Made by a program: the position numbers and the translations under genes
Assembly: GCA_017307375.1 (NCBI GenBank)
Contig: JAFKFH010000007.1
Span: 62,001-126,000, forward strand
Source: Alphaproteobacteria bacterium
GTDB lineage: Bacteria > Pseudomonadota > Alphaproteobacteria > Ferrovibrionales > Ferrovibrionaceae
Direction of reading: 5' to 3'
Length of the DNA: 64,000 nucleotides
Part shown: positions 43,706 to 54,801 of the stretch, in pieces
Numbering within the stretch: position 1 is the stretch's first letter
How the letters are laid out: each line of letters begins with the position of its first letter
Notes under the pieces: generated by a model
Database searches by the model: none
Seen by the model: only the letters and a program-made list of their open reading frames with translations
What the model was told of the DNA's origin: nothing

Positions 43706-43730
43706 GGGACCTCCGCCACCTTGAGGTCCC
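43706..43730. terminator. GC-rich hairpin between decarboxylase and unknown gene
   Basis: GGGACCT (43706-43712) pairs with AGGTCCC (43724-43730), loop 11 nt. It lies 66 bases past the stop of the minus-strand decarboxylase gene and just upstream of the next gene's start. No T tract is present; a terminator or leader structure are both possible. Confidence 0.35.
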
Positions 43731-43795
43731 ATCTCTCCGGTACCTGTTTTGCCCGATCAGAGTTTAGGAAGGGTTAAATAGGTGAAGATCGCCGG

Positions 43796-46272
<2,477 letters not shown>

Positions 46273-46276
46273 CCCA

Positions 46277-48736
46277 TCACCGGCCCCCTTTCAGCCGCTG
46301 CTCGCGCGCCTCCTGGGCGTGGAGTTCGGTTTCCAGCTCGGCGATCAACTCGGCGATACGACCAAGATGCGGCGCCTCGGCCTTCAGTACAGTGCGGAAT
46401 GCACGGCGCTTCAAGGCGGTAATCGCCTCCTGGCCGCCGGTAAATCCCGATCCTGCGGCGTCGATCACGATATCGATCATGCGTTCGACACCGTGCAGCC
46501 GGCCCCACAGGTAATCGTTCTCGCGATAGGCGCGGCTGAAGAAGGCGCCGAAATGGCTCAGCGCCACGCCCTTCAGCAGGCTTGCCGCTTCGCCGGGCCT
46601 GAGCGACCGGGCGTCGACCGGGCTGATCCGGTCGATCTTGATCTCGTCGAATTCGCCGAGGTCGCGCCACTTGGTGATCGAGAAGGTCATGACGTCCCAG
46701 AACGGGAAGCCGACATAGTTCAGCAGCAATTCGTGGCGTGCCTGCGGCGCCCAGTCCTTCGGGTCGGTCGCCGCGATCAGCCGGTCGAGCTCGGCGGTGG
46801 TGCCCTCAAGATTCATTTCCTCGGCCATCAGGCCAAGCAGCTGGTCGAGACGCCGGCCGCGCCGGGCGACGAACTCCTCCGGGCTGCGCTGCAGTGCCTC
46901 GGCGGTGAACAGGCTCTTCGTCAGCGCCCTGACCTCGGTCGAATAGAAGTCCGGCGCATCGCGCCGTCGCAGATGCGCCAGCTGGTCATAGAAGCGCCGC
47001 TTCATCCAGTCGACCAGCTCGACCGCCATGCCGGCATACTCGGCCCGCTCAAGTCGTTCGTAGAGCTGGTTCTGCCCCTGGATCAGAAAGCGCAGGCGAC
47101 GCTGGCGGAAGGCGATGTCGTAGGCCTGCAAGGCCGTGATCCACGGCTTGGTTCCGTCGGCTGCCGTGGTCAGCAGGCTGCCGCCCTCGATCGGCACGAT
47201 ACCCTTGACGCTGGCCCAGACCCGTCCGACCCGGGTGAACCAGACCCGCTCCTGCTCGCGCTGGCCGCGGCCGGCAAGCTGGCCGATGACCGCCGAGATC
47301 GAGAGGACCGCGCTCTGCAGTTTGAGACGCGCATAGGCGTCGTAGGCGTAGCCCGCCTCCTCGGCGGCCAGCGACGAAGCGGTCTCGCGCCACATCGCGA
47401 CATGCTCGGGCGTCAGGGGCCCGCCGGTATCGATCTGGGTGGCCTCGCCGACCAGCTTGGCAATGTAGGGGCGGGCCGATTCGATGATGAGGCGCTGGCG
47501 GCGGACGTTTTCGTTGTGCTCGTTGACGCGCAGGAGTTCGCTGCCGATCGGCTCCGAGCGGGGAATGTCGGACAGCGCGGCCTTGAGGGTCGAGAAGAAG
47601 CCGGGCCGTCTGCCGGACGGCGGCGGCGGCGGCCGGATCGGGTCCGGGTCGATATAGAGCAGCCGGCGGTCCACCTGCCGGAACGCCGGCCGCCCGTCGA
47701 TCGAGCGCAGCGCCTTGGCGAACGGCTTGTTGTTGAGGACCGAGCCGTCGATGAACGAAGTGGCGGCGGGATCCATCCCGGCTTCGCGATAGACTTCGAA
47801 ATTGCGCTCGAGGAAACGTTCGCGCCCCTCCCAGCTTTCGCCCCGGCGGGCCAGCACCCGGTCGATCTCGGACAGCTGGGCCGGTGGGAACGCACCGGGA
47901 AAGGACGATGTCGCGCGTGCGGCAAAGGTCAGGGCGGGCACCGCGTCGTCGGTGAAGTCCGACGTCACCCGGCCGTCGTGGTCGCGCAGATAGGTGAAAC
48001 GCAGGTGATGGCGGTGATCGCGTTCGCCGACGACGGGCGGATCGTGCAGGGCGATGTCCTGGTGCCAGCCGTAGAAGTCGGTCACCGGCACCGAGAGTTC
48101 GAGCGGTTGGTCGGGCGGAACCAGCGAAGGCCCGGCAAGGTCGGCATTGCCCATCTGCCTCAGCGCATCATGCAGCATGGCCGACATGCGCTCGCCGCCG
48201 AAGGGCGGGCTGAACCAGCGCGAACGCACGAACAGCGAGATCTTGTCCTGGACCTCGCGGTCGGCGTTGAGCCTGATCAGGCCGAGGCTGCTGGCCAGCC
48301 ACAGCACCGGCCGCATGAACCATTTCGAGAAGCGGGTCGCCCGGCTGTCTGCCGCCAGCAGTTCGTCGACATCGGCCTGTTCCAGCCACAGGTCGCGCAG
48401 CGGTTCGAGGCTGAGGTCATGAGCCAGCGCCCGGGCGAGCAGCACGCCGTTGATGCCGCCGGCCGAGGCACCGGCGATGGTATCGACGATGACGCGCAGC
48501 TCGACCTCGCGGCCGATATCGCGCAGCAGGTCGAAATAGACCGCCTCGGTCGAGGTTTCCGGACCGTCCGAATCGGGATGGACCGCCGCCGCGCGGTCAT
48601 TCCGATTCGTGATTTCATGCAGCAGTTTCGAAGCACGGACGAGCTTGAGGATCTCCTTGGAGATACCGTGCATGTAGACGGCAAGCGATACGCCGCCGAA
48701 GCAGACCAGTGCGAGGCGAAGCTCCTTTTGCCGCAA
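46277..48736 (-). CDS. Large patatin-like phospholipase (DUF3376-type)
   Basis: An 819-residue protein with a TTG start. The N-terminal patatin domain has an oxyanion-type loop CFGGVSLAVYMHGISKEI, nucleophile Ser in the elbow TIAGASAGGINGVLLARAL (residues about 87-105), and the catalytic Asp in TSFIDGSVLNNKPFAKALRS. FAARATSSFPGAFPPAQ is also typical. The long C-terminal half contains the helical DUF3376-like region. These proteins are predicted lipid acyl hydrolases; the exact substrate is unknown. It probably heads the minus-strand operon that continues with two unknown genes and dgdA. Confidence 0.85.
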   Translation of the reverse strand: MRQKELRLALVCFGGVSLAVYMHGISKEILKLVRASKLLHEITNRNDRAAAVHPDSDGPETSTEAVYFDLLRDIGREVELRVIVDTIAGASAGGINGVLLARALAHDLSLEPLRDLWLEQADVDELLAADSRATRFSKWFMRPVLWLASSLGLIRLNADREVQDKISLFVRSRWFSPPFGGERMSAMLHDALRQMGNADLAGPSLVPPDQPLELSVPVTDFYGWHQDIALHDPPVVGERDHRHHLRFTYLRDHDGRVTSDFTDDAVPALTFAARATSSFPGAFPPAQLSEIDRVLARRGESWEGRERFLERNFEVYREAGMDPAATSFIDGSVLNNKPFAKALRSIDGRPAFRQVDRRLLYIDPDPIRPPPPPSGRRPGFFSTLKAALSDIPRSEPIGSELLRVNEHNENVRRQRLIIESARPYIAKLVGEATQIDTGGPLTPEHVAMWRETASSLAAEEAGYAYDAYARLKLQSAVLSISAVIGQLAGRGQREQERVWFTRVGRVWASVKGIVPIEGGSLLTTAADGTKPWITALQAYDIAFRQRRLRFLIQGQNQLYERLERAEYAGMAVELVDWMKRRFYDQLAHLRRRDAPDFYSTEVRALTKSLFTAEALQRSPEEFVARRGRRLDQLLGLMAEEMNLEGTTAELDRLIAATDPKDWAPQARHELLLNYVGFPFWDVMTFSITKWRDLGEFDEIKIDRISPVDARSLRPGEAASLLKGVALSHFGAFFSRAYRENDYLWGRLHGVERMIDIVIDAAGSGFTGGQEAITALKRRAFRTVLKAEAPHLGRIAELIAELETELHAQEAREQRLKGGR

Positions 48737-48899
48737 TTTCCTTCGCCTTTCAGGGGCTTGTTGTCCTCAAGCCCTGTATTTTAGCGTGTTCGCAGGCAAG
48801 AGCGAGGGCCGAGACGATCAACGGTCGCACAGGATCGCGATTGATTTTCCCTGGGCTTGTGGTTATCTCGCTGGCGTCATTGCTCTGAGGGAGGCCTTT
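48737..48899. other. Divergent promoter region, 163 bp
   Basis: It separates the patatin-like gene (minus) from the HU-like gene (plus). The plus-strand promoter candidate lies at 48841-48869. Nothing else was recognised apart from AT-rich stretches near 48775. Confidence 0.5.
48841..48869 (+). promoter_or_regulatory. Candidate sigma70-type promoter of the HU gene
   Basis: TTGATT at 48841-48846 and TATCTC at 48864-48869 with a 17-nt spacer. The implied start lies about 25 nt before the ATG at 48900, which carries GGGAGG. The -10 match is moderate. Confidence 0.4.
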
Positions 48900-49196
48900 A
48901 TGGCTGCAAAGAAGCAGGTTCCGTCGGTTACTCCGCGCAAGCAGCTTGCCGCTATTGTCGCCGAGAAGACCGGTTCGTCGAATGCCGCGGCGTATGAAGC
49001 GGTCGGCGAGGTGCTCGAGCACATCGTCAAGATCACCAAGAAGGAAGGCCGCTTCTCGCTGCCCGGCTTCGGCACCTTCTCGGTCGTCAAGCGCGCCGCC
49101 CGCAACGGCGTGAACCCGAAGACCGGCGCCGCGCTCAAGATCAAGGCGTCGAAGAGCCTCCGCTTCAAGGCCGCTGCCGGCCTGCGCAAGCTCTGA
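48900..49196 (+). CDS. HU/IHF-family DNA-binding protein
   Basis: A 98-residue nucleoid protein. TPRKQLAAIVAEKTGSSNAA, VGEVLEHIVKITKKEGRFSL, PGFGTFSVVKRAARNGVNPK and TGAALKIKASKSLRFKAAAG follow the HU pattern, including the DNA-binding arm with a Pro in GVNPKTG. The start at 48900 is supported by GGGAGG. It is probably a stand-alone gene, ended by the hairpin at 49268-49312. Confidence 0.88.
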   Translation: MAAKKQVPSVTPRKQLAAIVAEKTGSSNAAAYEAVGEVLEHIVKITKKEGRFSLPGFGTFSVVKRAARNGVNPKTGAALKIKASKSLRFKAAAGLRKL

Positions 49197-49267
49197 TTTC
49201 CAGGTAACACCGACATTCCGTTGCGGTGGGCTGGCCGAAAGGCCGCCCGGGGGACCGTAGCGGGCGC

Positions 49268-49312
49268 AGGGCCGGTCGGCGGGTTGAACCGCGTGCCGGC
49301 CCTTTGTCGTTT
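49268..49312 (+). terminator. Terminator of the HU gene
   Basis: AGGGCCGG (49268-49275) pairs with CCGGCCCT (49296-49303) around a loop of 20 nt, followed by a T-rich stretch (TTTGTCGTTT). It lies 72 bases after the stop codon. Confidence 0.55.
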
Positions 49313-49349
49313 CTGCCGGCCCGGCGTCGGTTCCGGTGACCCGGGCAGC

Positions 49350-49382
49350 AAAAAGGGCGCGGCGATCGTGCACCGCGCCCTT
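49350..49382 (-). terminator. Rho-independent terminator of the RidA gene
   Basis: AAGGGCGCGG and CCGCGCCCTT form a perfect 10-bp stem with a 10-nt loop. On the minus strand it is followed by TTTTT, so it terminates the minus-strand RidA gene that ends at 49403. Confidence 0.85.
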
Positions 49383-49402
49383 CGGGACTTTCGCCGTGAG
49401 GC

Positions 49403-49750
49403 TTACTTGGCGGCGGTCACGGTGATCTCGACCAGATAGCCGGGGGCGGCCAGCCGCGCCTCGACCGTCGTGCGGGCCGGGGTATTGCCCTGCGAAACCC
49501 AGCCATCCCACACCGAGTTCATGTCGGCGAAGCTGCCGATGTTCGACAGATAGATGGTCGCCGACAGGATCTTGGTCTTGTCCGACCCGACGCTCGACAG
49601 GGCGGCCTCGATCTTGGCGAGGACCTCGGCGGTCTGGCCCTTGACGTCCTTGGCGGTCGAATCCGCGACCTGGCCGGCGAGGTAGACGGTGTCGCCGTGG
49701 ACGACGGCGTTCGACATGCGCGGACCGACGCCGACACGCTGAATGGTCAT
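49403..49750 (-). CDS. RidA-family protein
   Basis: A 115-residue member of the YjgF/RidA family, here the second one in the window and of a different subgroup. VHGDTVYLAGQVADSTAKDV, TAEVLAKIEAALSSVGSDKT and the C-terminal TPARTTVEARLAAPGYLVEI are typical, with the Arg and Glu used for substrate binding visible in ARTTVEARL. The start at 49750 has AGGAG. It is followed by a strong terminator and is probably monocistronic. Confidence 0.88.
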   Translation of the reverse strand: MTIQRVGVGPRMSNAVVHGDTVYLAGQVADSTAKDVKGQTAEVLAKIEAALSSVGSDKTKILSATIYLSNIGSFADMNSVWDGWVSQGNTPARTTVEARLAAPGYLVEITVTAAK

Positions 49751-49818
49751 TGGCTTATACTCCTGAGGCTGGATCCGGCCGGCGGCCGGCGTTGGAAAGG
49801 GGGGCACGATAGTATAGC

Positions 49819-51360
49819 TTGGGCACCCGTCTCAATCGCGAAACCGCCGTGGCCTCAGTCCGCCTCAATATCGCCGCCAATCTCGCCGGACGCATCGCTG
49901 CCGCGTTGATCAATTTCGCCGCGGTGCCGGTGTTCCTGCGGCTGCTTGGCGTCGAGAGCTTCGGCCTGGTCGCGCTCTACACCACTTTCCAGACCCTGGC
50001 GCTGGTCCTCGACCTCGGGCTGTCGCTGACGATCAATCGTGAGCTGGCACTGGCCGGACAGGATCCGGATAGGCTGGGGCGGGCCCGCGCGCTGCTGCAG
50101 GCGAGCGAGGTGGCCTATTGGGGCATCTCGATCCTGGCCGGCATCGTGCTCGCTGTGCTGAGCCCCTATCTCGCGACCGACTGGATCCGGCCGCAGGGGC
50201 TGGCGCCGGACGAGGCGCGCAACGCCTTCATCGCCATGGGCGCGGCCCTGGCCGTGCAACTGCCCGCCGCCCTCTATGTCGGCGGCCTGTCCGGTCTGCA
50301 GCAGCAGTTCGGGCTCAACCTGACCCAGGTCGGCTTCGCGCTGCTGCGCGCGGGCGGCGCGATCCTCGTGCTCCAACATGTCTCGGCGACGCCGACCGCC
50401 TTCCTGGTCTGGCAGGCGCTGTCGGCGCTGGCCCAGTCGCTGATCCTGGGGCTGCTGCTGCGCCGTGCGCTGCCGGCGGCGACGGGCGAGGGCGGGCGGA
50501 CGCTGGGGTTCGTGCTGCTGCGCGAACGCTGGCGCTTCGTCATCGGCGCCAATCTGCTGGCGCTGCTCGGCGCGCTGGTGCTGCAGGCCGACAAGCTGGT
50601 GCTGAGCCGTACCCTGCCGCTCGAAGCATTCGGCATCTATTCCTTGGCGGCGCTGGCCGCGTCGCTGCTGTCACAGTTGTCGGGGCCGATCTTCACTGCC
50701 TACCAGCCGCGGCTGACCCAACTGGTCGGCGCCGGCGACGCCGACGGCACGGTCCGGGCCTATCGGGTCTATGCCCAGGCGATGGCCGTGGTCGTTGTGC
50801 CAACCGCGGTGGTCGGCGCGCTTTTCGCGCCGGAACTGATGAGCCTGTGGACCTTGCGCAACCCCGCCGCGGCCGGGGCGGCGCTGCCGTTCGCGGTGCT
50901 GGTGGTCGGCTGGGCGCTGAACGCGCTGGCGACCGTGCCGGGCACGCTGCAACTGGCCCATGGCCGGCCCGGTTTCGGGGTCCGCATGCATGCCGGCGCG
51001 GTGGTCCTGCTGGTCCCGGTGCTGGCGCTGCTGGCCGAACGTTACGGGGCCGCCGCCGCCGCCGGCGCCTGGGGCGTGCTCAATCTCGGCTATCTGCTGC
51101 TGCATGGCTTCGTCGGCAGCCCGCAATACCTGCCGCCGGGCACGACGCGGCGCTGGTTTGCCGGCGATGTCGTCCTGCCGATCGCGGTCACCGGCGCGAT
51201 CGCCGGTCTCGGCCGCCTCGTCGTGCCGCATGGCCTGCCGCTCTGGGCCGAGGTGCCGGCAATCGGCCTGTGCTGGATCCTGGCCACCGCGGCGACGGCG
51301 ATGGCCGGGGAACGGACGCGGGCGCTGGTGCTGCAGCGGTTGCAGCGCGCCCGCGCCTGA
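49819..51360 (+). CDS. Oligosaccharide flippase (MOP/Wzx-like)
   Basis: A polytopic membrane protein of up to 513 residues with about 12-14 hydrophobic segments (FAAVPVFLRLLGVESFGLVA; YWGISILAGIVLAVLSPYLA; LLALLGALVLQADKLVLSRT), the pattern of the polysaccharide-transporter/MVF superfamily. There is no in-frame ATG near the start: TTG at 49819 or GTG at 49849 are the options, and no strong ribosome-binding site helps to choose. It presumably moves lipid-linked glycans across the inner membrane. It is the first gene of the surface-glycan region. Confidence 0.78.
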   Translation: MGTRLNRETAVASVRLNIAANLAGRIAAALINFAAVPVFLRLLGVESFGLVALYTTFQTLALVLDLGLSLTINRELALAGQDPDRLGRARALLQASEVAYWGISILAGIVLAVLSPYLATDWIRPQGLAPDEARNAFIAMGAALAVQLPAALYVGGLSGLQQQFGLNLTQVGFALLRAGGAILVLQHVSATPTAFLVWQALSALAQSLILGLLLRRALPAATGEGGRTLGFVLLRERWRFVIGANLLALLGALVLQADKLVLSRTLPLEAFGIYSLAALAASLLSQLSGPIFTAYQPRLTQLVGAGDADGTVRAYRVYAQAMAVVVVPTAVVGALFAPELMSLWTLRNPAAAGAALPFAVLVVGWALNALATVPGTLQLAHGRPGFGVRMHAGAVVLLVPVLALLAERYGAAAAAGAWGVLNLGYLLLHGFVGSPQYLPPGTTRRWFAGDVVLPIAVTGAIAGLGRLVVPHGLPLWAEVPAIGLCWILATAATAMAGERTRALVLQRLQRARA

Positions 51361-51364
51361 CCGG

Positions 51365-52843
51365 TCAGCCGCCGGGGCGGCCGCCGGCACCCGATGCCAG
51401 CCGGATGCCGACATTCTTGGTCTGGACGTAGTTCAGCAGGGCCTCCTGGCCCTTCTCGCGGCCATAACCCGATCGCTTGGTGCCGCCAAACGGGGTCTCG
51501 ACCCCGCCGGCGAACCATTCGTTGACGAACACCTGGCCCGCGACCAGACGATCGGCGGTCCAGTGCGCCAACGCCAGGTTCTGGGTGTAGACCCCGGCGC
51601 AGAGGCCGTATTCGGTACCGTTGGCCAGGGCGATCGCCTCGTCGGTATCGTCGAAGGTCTGGACCGCCAGCACCGGGCCGAAGACTTCCTCGCGCGCGAT
51701 CGTCATGTCCGGGCGCACGCCGGTGAACACCGTCGGCTGGATGAAATAGCCGGGCAGGCCGTCGGCGCGGCGGCCGCCGGTCACCGCCTCGGCCCCTTCC
51801 TGGGCGGCGGCAAGGCACATGCCCTCGACCTTGTCGCGCTGCGGGCCGGAGATGACCGGGCCGAGGTCGAAGCCGTCGATGCCCGGACCGACCGACAGGG
51901 CACGGGCGCGCGCGGCGATCTTCGCGACCACTTCGTCATGGCGCGAACGATGGACGACCAGCCGCGAGGCGGCCGAGCAGACCTGGCCCGCATTGCTGAA
52001 GATGCCGGCGACGGTCGAGGCCGCGACCTGGTCGAGATCGGCATCGGGGAAGACGATCCCGGCCGACTTGCCGCCCAGTTCCATCACGCAGGGGATCACC
52101 CGTTCGGCGGCGGCCCGCAGAATGAACTGGCCGGTCTTCAGCGAGCCGGTGAAGACGATATGGTCGATGTCGCCATGGGTGACCAGCGCGGCGCCGGTAT
52201 CGTGGCCATAGCCGCACAGGATATTGACCGCGCCGGCCGGCACGCCGGCGCGCTGGCAGGCCTCGGCGATAAAGGTGCAGGCCAGCGGCGACAACTCGGG
52301 CGTCTTGAGCACGACGGTATTGCCGGTGGCCAGCGCGCAGGCGACCGAGCGGGCGGCGATCTGCAGCGGGAAGTTCCACGGCACGACCTGGGCCGAGACG
52401 CCGAAAGGCGCGGGCACGGTATAGTCGACATAGCCGGCGCCCAGCGGGATCATCCGGCCTTCGAGCTTGTCGGTCGCGCCGCCGTAGTAGGTGAAGTAGC
52501 GCGCGGCGGCCAGCGCCTCGTTGCGGCCGGCGGCAAGGGTCTTGCCGTTATCCAGGCATTCGACCAGTGCGATGTCGTCGGCCATTGCCCGCATCGCCTG
52601 GGCGATGTCGAGCAGCAGCTGGCCGCGCGCCGACGGACGCATGTCGAACAGCGTCCGGGCATTGAAGCGGGCGCGGGCGGCGGCGACGGCGCGGTCGACG
52701 TCGGCGGGGGTCGCCCGGGCGATATCGGCGATGACCTCGCCGCGTGCCGGATCCTCGACCGGGATGCGGCCGCCATCGGCGCCGTCGACCCAGGCACCGT
52801 CGATGAAGTTCTGCCAGTAGCGCTTGATCGCGGGGCGGTCCAT
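51365..52843 (-). CDS. Aldehyde dehydrogenase family protein
   Basis: A 492-residue NAD(P)-dependent enzyme. PWNFPLQIAARSVACALATG (cofactor site), the Glu motif VMELGGKSAGIVFPDADLDQ, the catalytic Cys in FSNAGQVCSAASRLVVHRSR, and EEVFGPVLAVQTFDDTDEAI are all present. The N-terminus YWQNFIDGAWVDG is typical of betaine/aminobutyraldehyde-type enzymes, but the substrate is not certain. It converges with the flippase gene (4 bases apart) and is divergent from the TPR-transferase gene. Confidence 0.9.
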   Translation of the reverse strand: MDRPAIKRYWQNFIDGAWVDGADGGRIPVEDPARGEVIADIARATPADVDRAVAAARARFNARTLFDMRPSARGQLLLDIAQAMRAMADDIALVECLDNGKTLAAGRNEALAAARYFTYYGGATDKLEGRMIPLGAGYVDYTVPAPFGVSAQVVPWNFPLQIAARSVACALATGNTVVLKTPELSPLACTFIAEACQRAGVPAGAVNILCGYGHDTGAALVTHGDIDHIVFTGSLKTGQFILRAAAERVIPCVMELGGKSAGIVFPDADLDQVAASTVAGIFSNAGQVCSAASRLVVHRSRHDEVVAKIAARARALSVGPGIDGFDLGPVISGPQRDKVEGMCLAAAQEGAEAVTGGRRADGLPGYFIQPTVFTGVRPDMTIAREEVFGPVLAVQTFDDTDEAIALANGTEYGLCAGVYTQNLALAHWTADRLVAGQVFVNEWFAGGVETPFGGTKRSGYGREKGQEALLNYVQTKNVGIRLASGAGGRPGG

Positions 52844-52930
52844 GGAAACCTCGAGGCTTGAACGGGTAAAAAGGCGGCGGATTTTAGCGCCCTCCCTGGC
52901 GGGCGCAAGGAATCCGGGGTATGAGCGGCC

Positions 52931-54799
52931 ATGTCCGATCGTCATACCCTGATCACTGCGGCCAAGTCGGCCCTGGGCGCTGGCAATCTGGCCGCCGCGG
53001 AAAGCGCGCTGCGCCGTGTGCTGCAGACCGATCCGGCCGATGGCGACGGGCTGATGCTGCTCGGCATCGTCGCGGCGCGGGCCGGCAAACCCGAACCCGC
53101 GATCATGCTGTTCGAGCAGGTGATCGCCCGATATGGCGAACAGCCCTCGATCCTCGCCAATCTCGCCGCGGCACTGCATTCGGCGGGCCGTCACGCCGAC
53201 GCGATCGCGCGGGCGCGCCAAGCCTTGCATCTGCTGCCCGCGATGATCGAGGCGTTGAACACGCTCGGCAATGCGCTCGCCGACGCCGGCCAGGCCGCAG
53301 AAGGCGCCGCGGTGCTGGCGCGCGCGGTGGCATTGCGGCCCGACCATCCGGAGCTGTGGAACAGTCGGGGCAGCGCCCTGGGCATCGCCGGCCGGATTCC
53401 CGCGGCTGTCGCCGCCCTGCGCCACGCATTGACCCTGCAGCCCGGGCACGGCAACGCATTGTCGAGCCTGGGTCGCTATGCCCGGCAGATCGCCGACTGG
53501 CGCGATGATGCCGAGATCGACGCAGCCTTGGCCGCGGCGATCGCGCGTGGCGAGGCGGCGATCGACCCGCTGGTCGCGGTCGCGCGGCGAGCCGACCCGG
53601 CCGAGCACGCCGCCTGCGCCGCTGCCTGGGCTGGCGCCCGCTATCCCTCCGCCGCCAGCCGCCCGGCGCCTGTTGCACGCGATCGGCTGACCATCGGCTA
53701 TCTGTCGAGCGACCTGCACCTGCACGCGACCGCCTTGCTGGCAGCCCGCGTCTTCGAACTGCACGACCGCGGCCGATTCCGCATCCGCGCCTATTCGGCC
53801 GGGCCCGACGACGGCAGCGCGATGCGACGGCGGCTGGTTGCCGCCTTCGATGGCTTCACCGAGATCGGTGACCGCGGTGATCGCGAGGCGGCGGAGATCA
53901 TCCGCGCCGACGGGGTCGACATTCTCGTCGATCTGAAGGGCCATACGCGGGGGTCGCGCTTCGGCATACTGGCGCATCGCCCGGCGCCGCTGCAGGTCGC
54001 CTGGCTCGGCTTTCCCGGTACCTGCGGCGCGCCCTATGTCGACTACGTCATCGGCGATCCGACGGTGACGCCGATGGCGCATCAGCGCTGGTTCGCCGAA
54101 CGGATCGTGCAACTGCCCGACAGCTACCAGCCCAACGACGACCTGCGGGCGATCGATTCCGACCTGCCCGGCCGGGCCGCCCTCGGCCTGCCGGAGCAGG
54201 GCGTGGTCTTTGCCGCGTTCAACGAGGCCTTCAAGATCTCGCCCGCGATGTTTACCTGCTGGATGCGCCTGCTGGACCGGGTGCCGGGCAGCGTGTTGTG
54301 GCTGCTGGACGGGCCGGCGCGCCGGAACCTCCAGGCCCAGGCCGACGCGCAGGGCATCGATCCCGCGCGGCTGGTCTTCGGTGGCTTCCTGCCGCCGGCC
54401 CGCCATCTCGCCCGCTACGCCCGGGCCGATCTCCTGCTCGACACCACACCTTATGCCGGGCACACCACGATGTCGGACGCCTTGTGGGCCGGCTGCCCGG
54501 CGGTGACCGTGGAGGGCGCCGCTTTTGCCAGCCGGGTTGCGGCCGGCCTATTGCGCGCCGTCGGCCTGCCCGAGCTGATCGCGTCCGACCTGGAGGGGTA
54601 CGAGGCGCTGGCGCTGGCGCTGGCGAACGATCCCGAACGGCGCGCGGGCCTGCGCCGCCATCTGGTCGAGGGGGGCAGCCGGCTGCCGCTGTTCGACAGC
54701 GCGCGCTTCACCCGTCATCTGGAGGCGGCTTACGCAACGATGTGGCAGACCCTGGCAGCCGGGAAGCCGCCGGAGGGTTTCGCGGTCGCGGCCGGATAG
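52931..54799 (+). CDS. TPR protein with GT41 (SPINDLY/OGT-like) glycosyltransferase domain
   Basis: A 622-residue cytoplasmic protein. About five tetratricopeptide repeats (residues 5-190; for example LGIVARAGKPEPAIMLFEQ-like units) precede a GT41 domain (about 245-605) with LTIGYLSSDLHLHATALLAA, DGVDILVDLKGHTRGSRFGI, PLQVAWLGFPGTCGAPYVDY, FAAFNEAFKISPAMFTCWMR and LLLDTTPYAGHTTMSDALWA. GT41 enzymes transfer N-acetylglucosamine or other sugars to protein Ser/Thr. In alphaproteobacteria soluble TPR-glycosyltransferases (FlmG type) modify flagellin with pseudaminic acid. With pse genes 5 kb away, flagellin is a reasonable acceptor, but this is inference. Confidence 0.85.
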   Translation: MSDRHTLITAAKSALGAGNLAAAESALRRVLQTDPADGDGLMLLGIVAARAGKPEPAIMLFEQVIARYGEQPSILANLAAALHSAGRHADAIARARQALHLLPAMIEALNTLGNALADAGQAAEGAAVLARAVALRPDHPELWNSRGSALGIAGRIPAAVAALRHALTLQPGHGNALSSLGRYARQIADWRDDAEIDAALAAAIARGEAAIDPLVAVARRADPAEHAACAAAWAGARYPSAASRPAPVARDRLTIGYLSSDLHLHATALLAARVFELHDRGRFRIRAYSAGPDDGSAMRRRLVAAFDGFTEIGDRGDREAAEIIRADGVDILVDLKGHTRGSRFGILAHRPAPLQVAWLGFPGTCGAPYVDYVIGDPTVTPMAHQRWFAERIVQLPDSYQPNDDLRAIDSDLPGRAALGLPEQGVVFAAFNEAFKISPAMFTCWMRLLDRVPGSVLWLLDGPARRNLQAQADAQGIDPARLVFGGFLPPARHLARYARADLLLDTTPYAGHTTMSDALWAGCPAVTVEGAAFASRVAAGLLRAVGLPELIASDLEGYEALALALANDPERRAGLRRHLVEGGSRLPLFDSARFTRHLEAAYATMWQTLAAGKPPEGFAVAAG

Positions 54800-54801
54800 G
54801 A

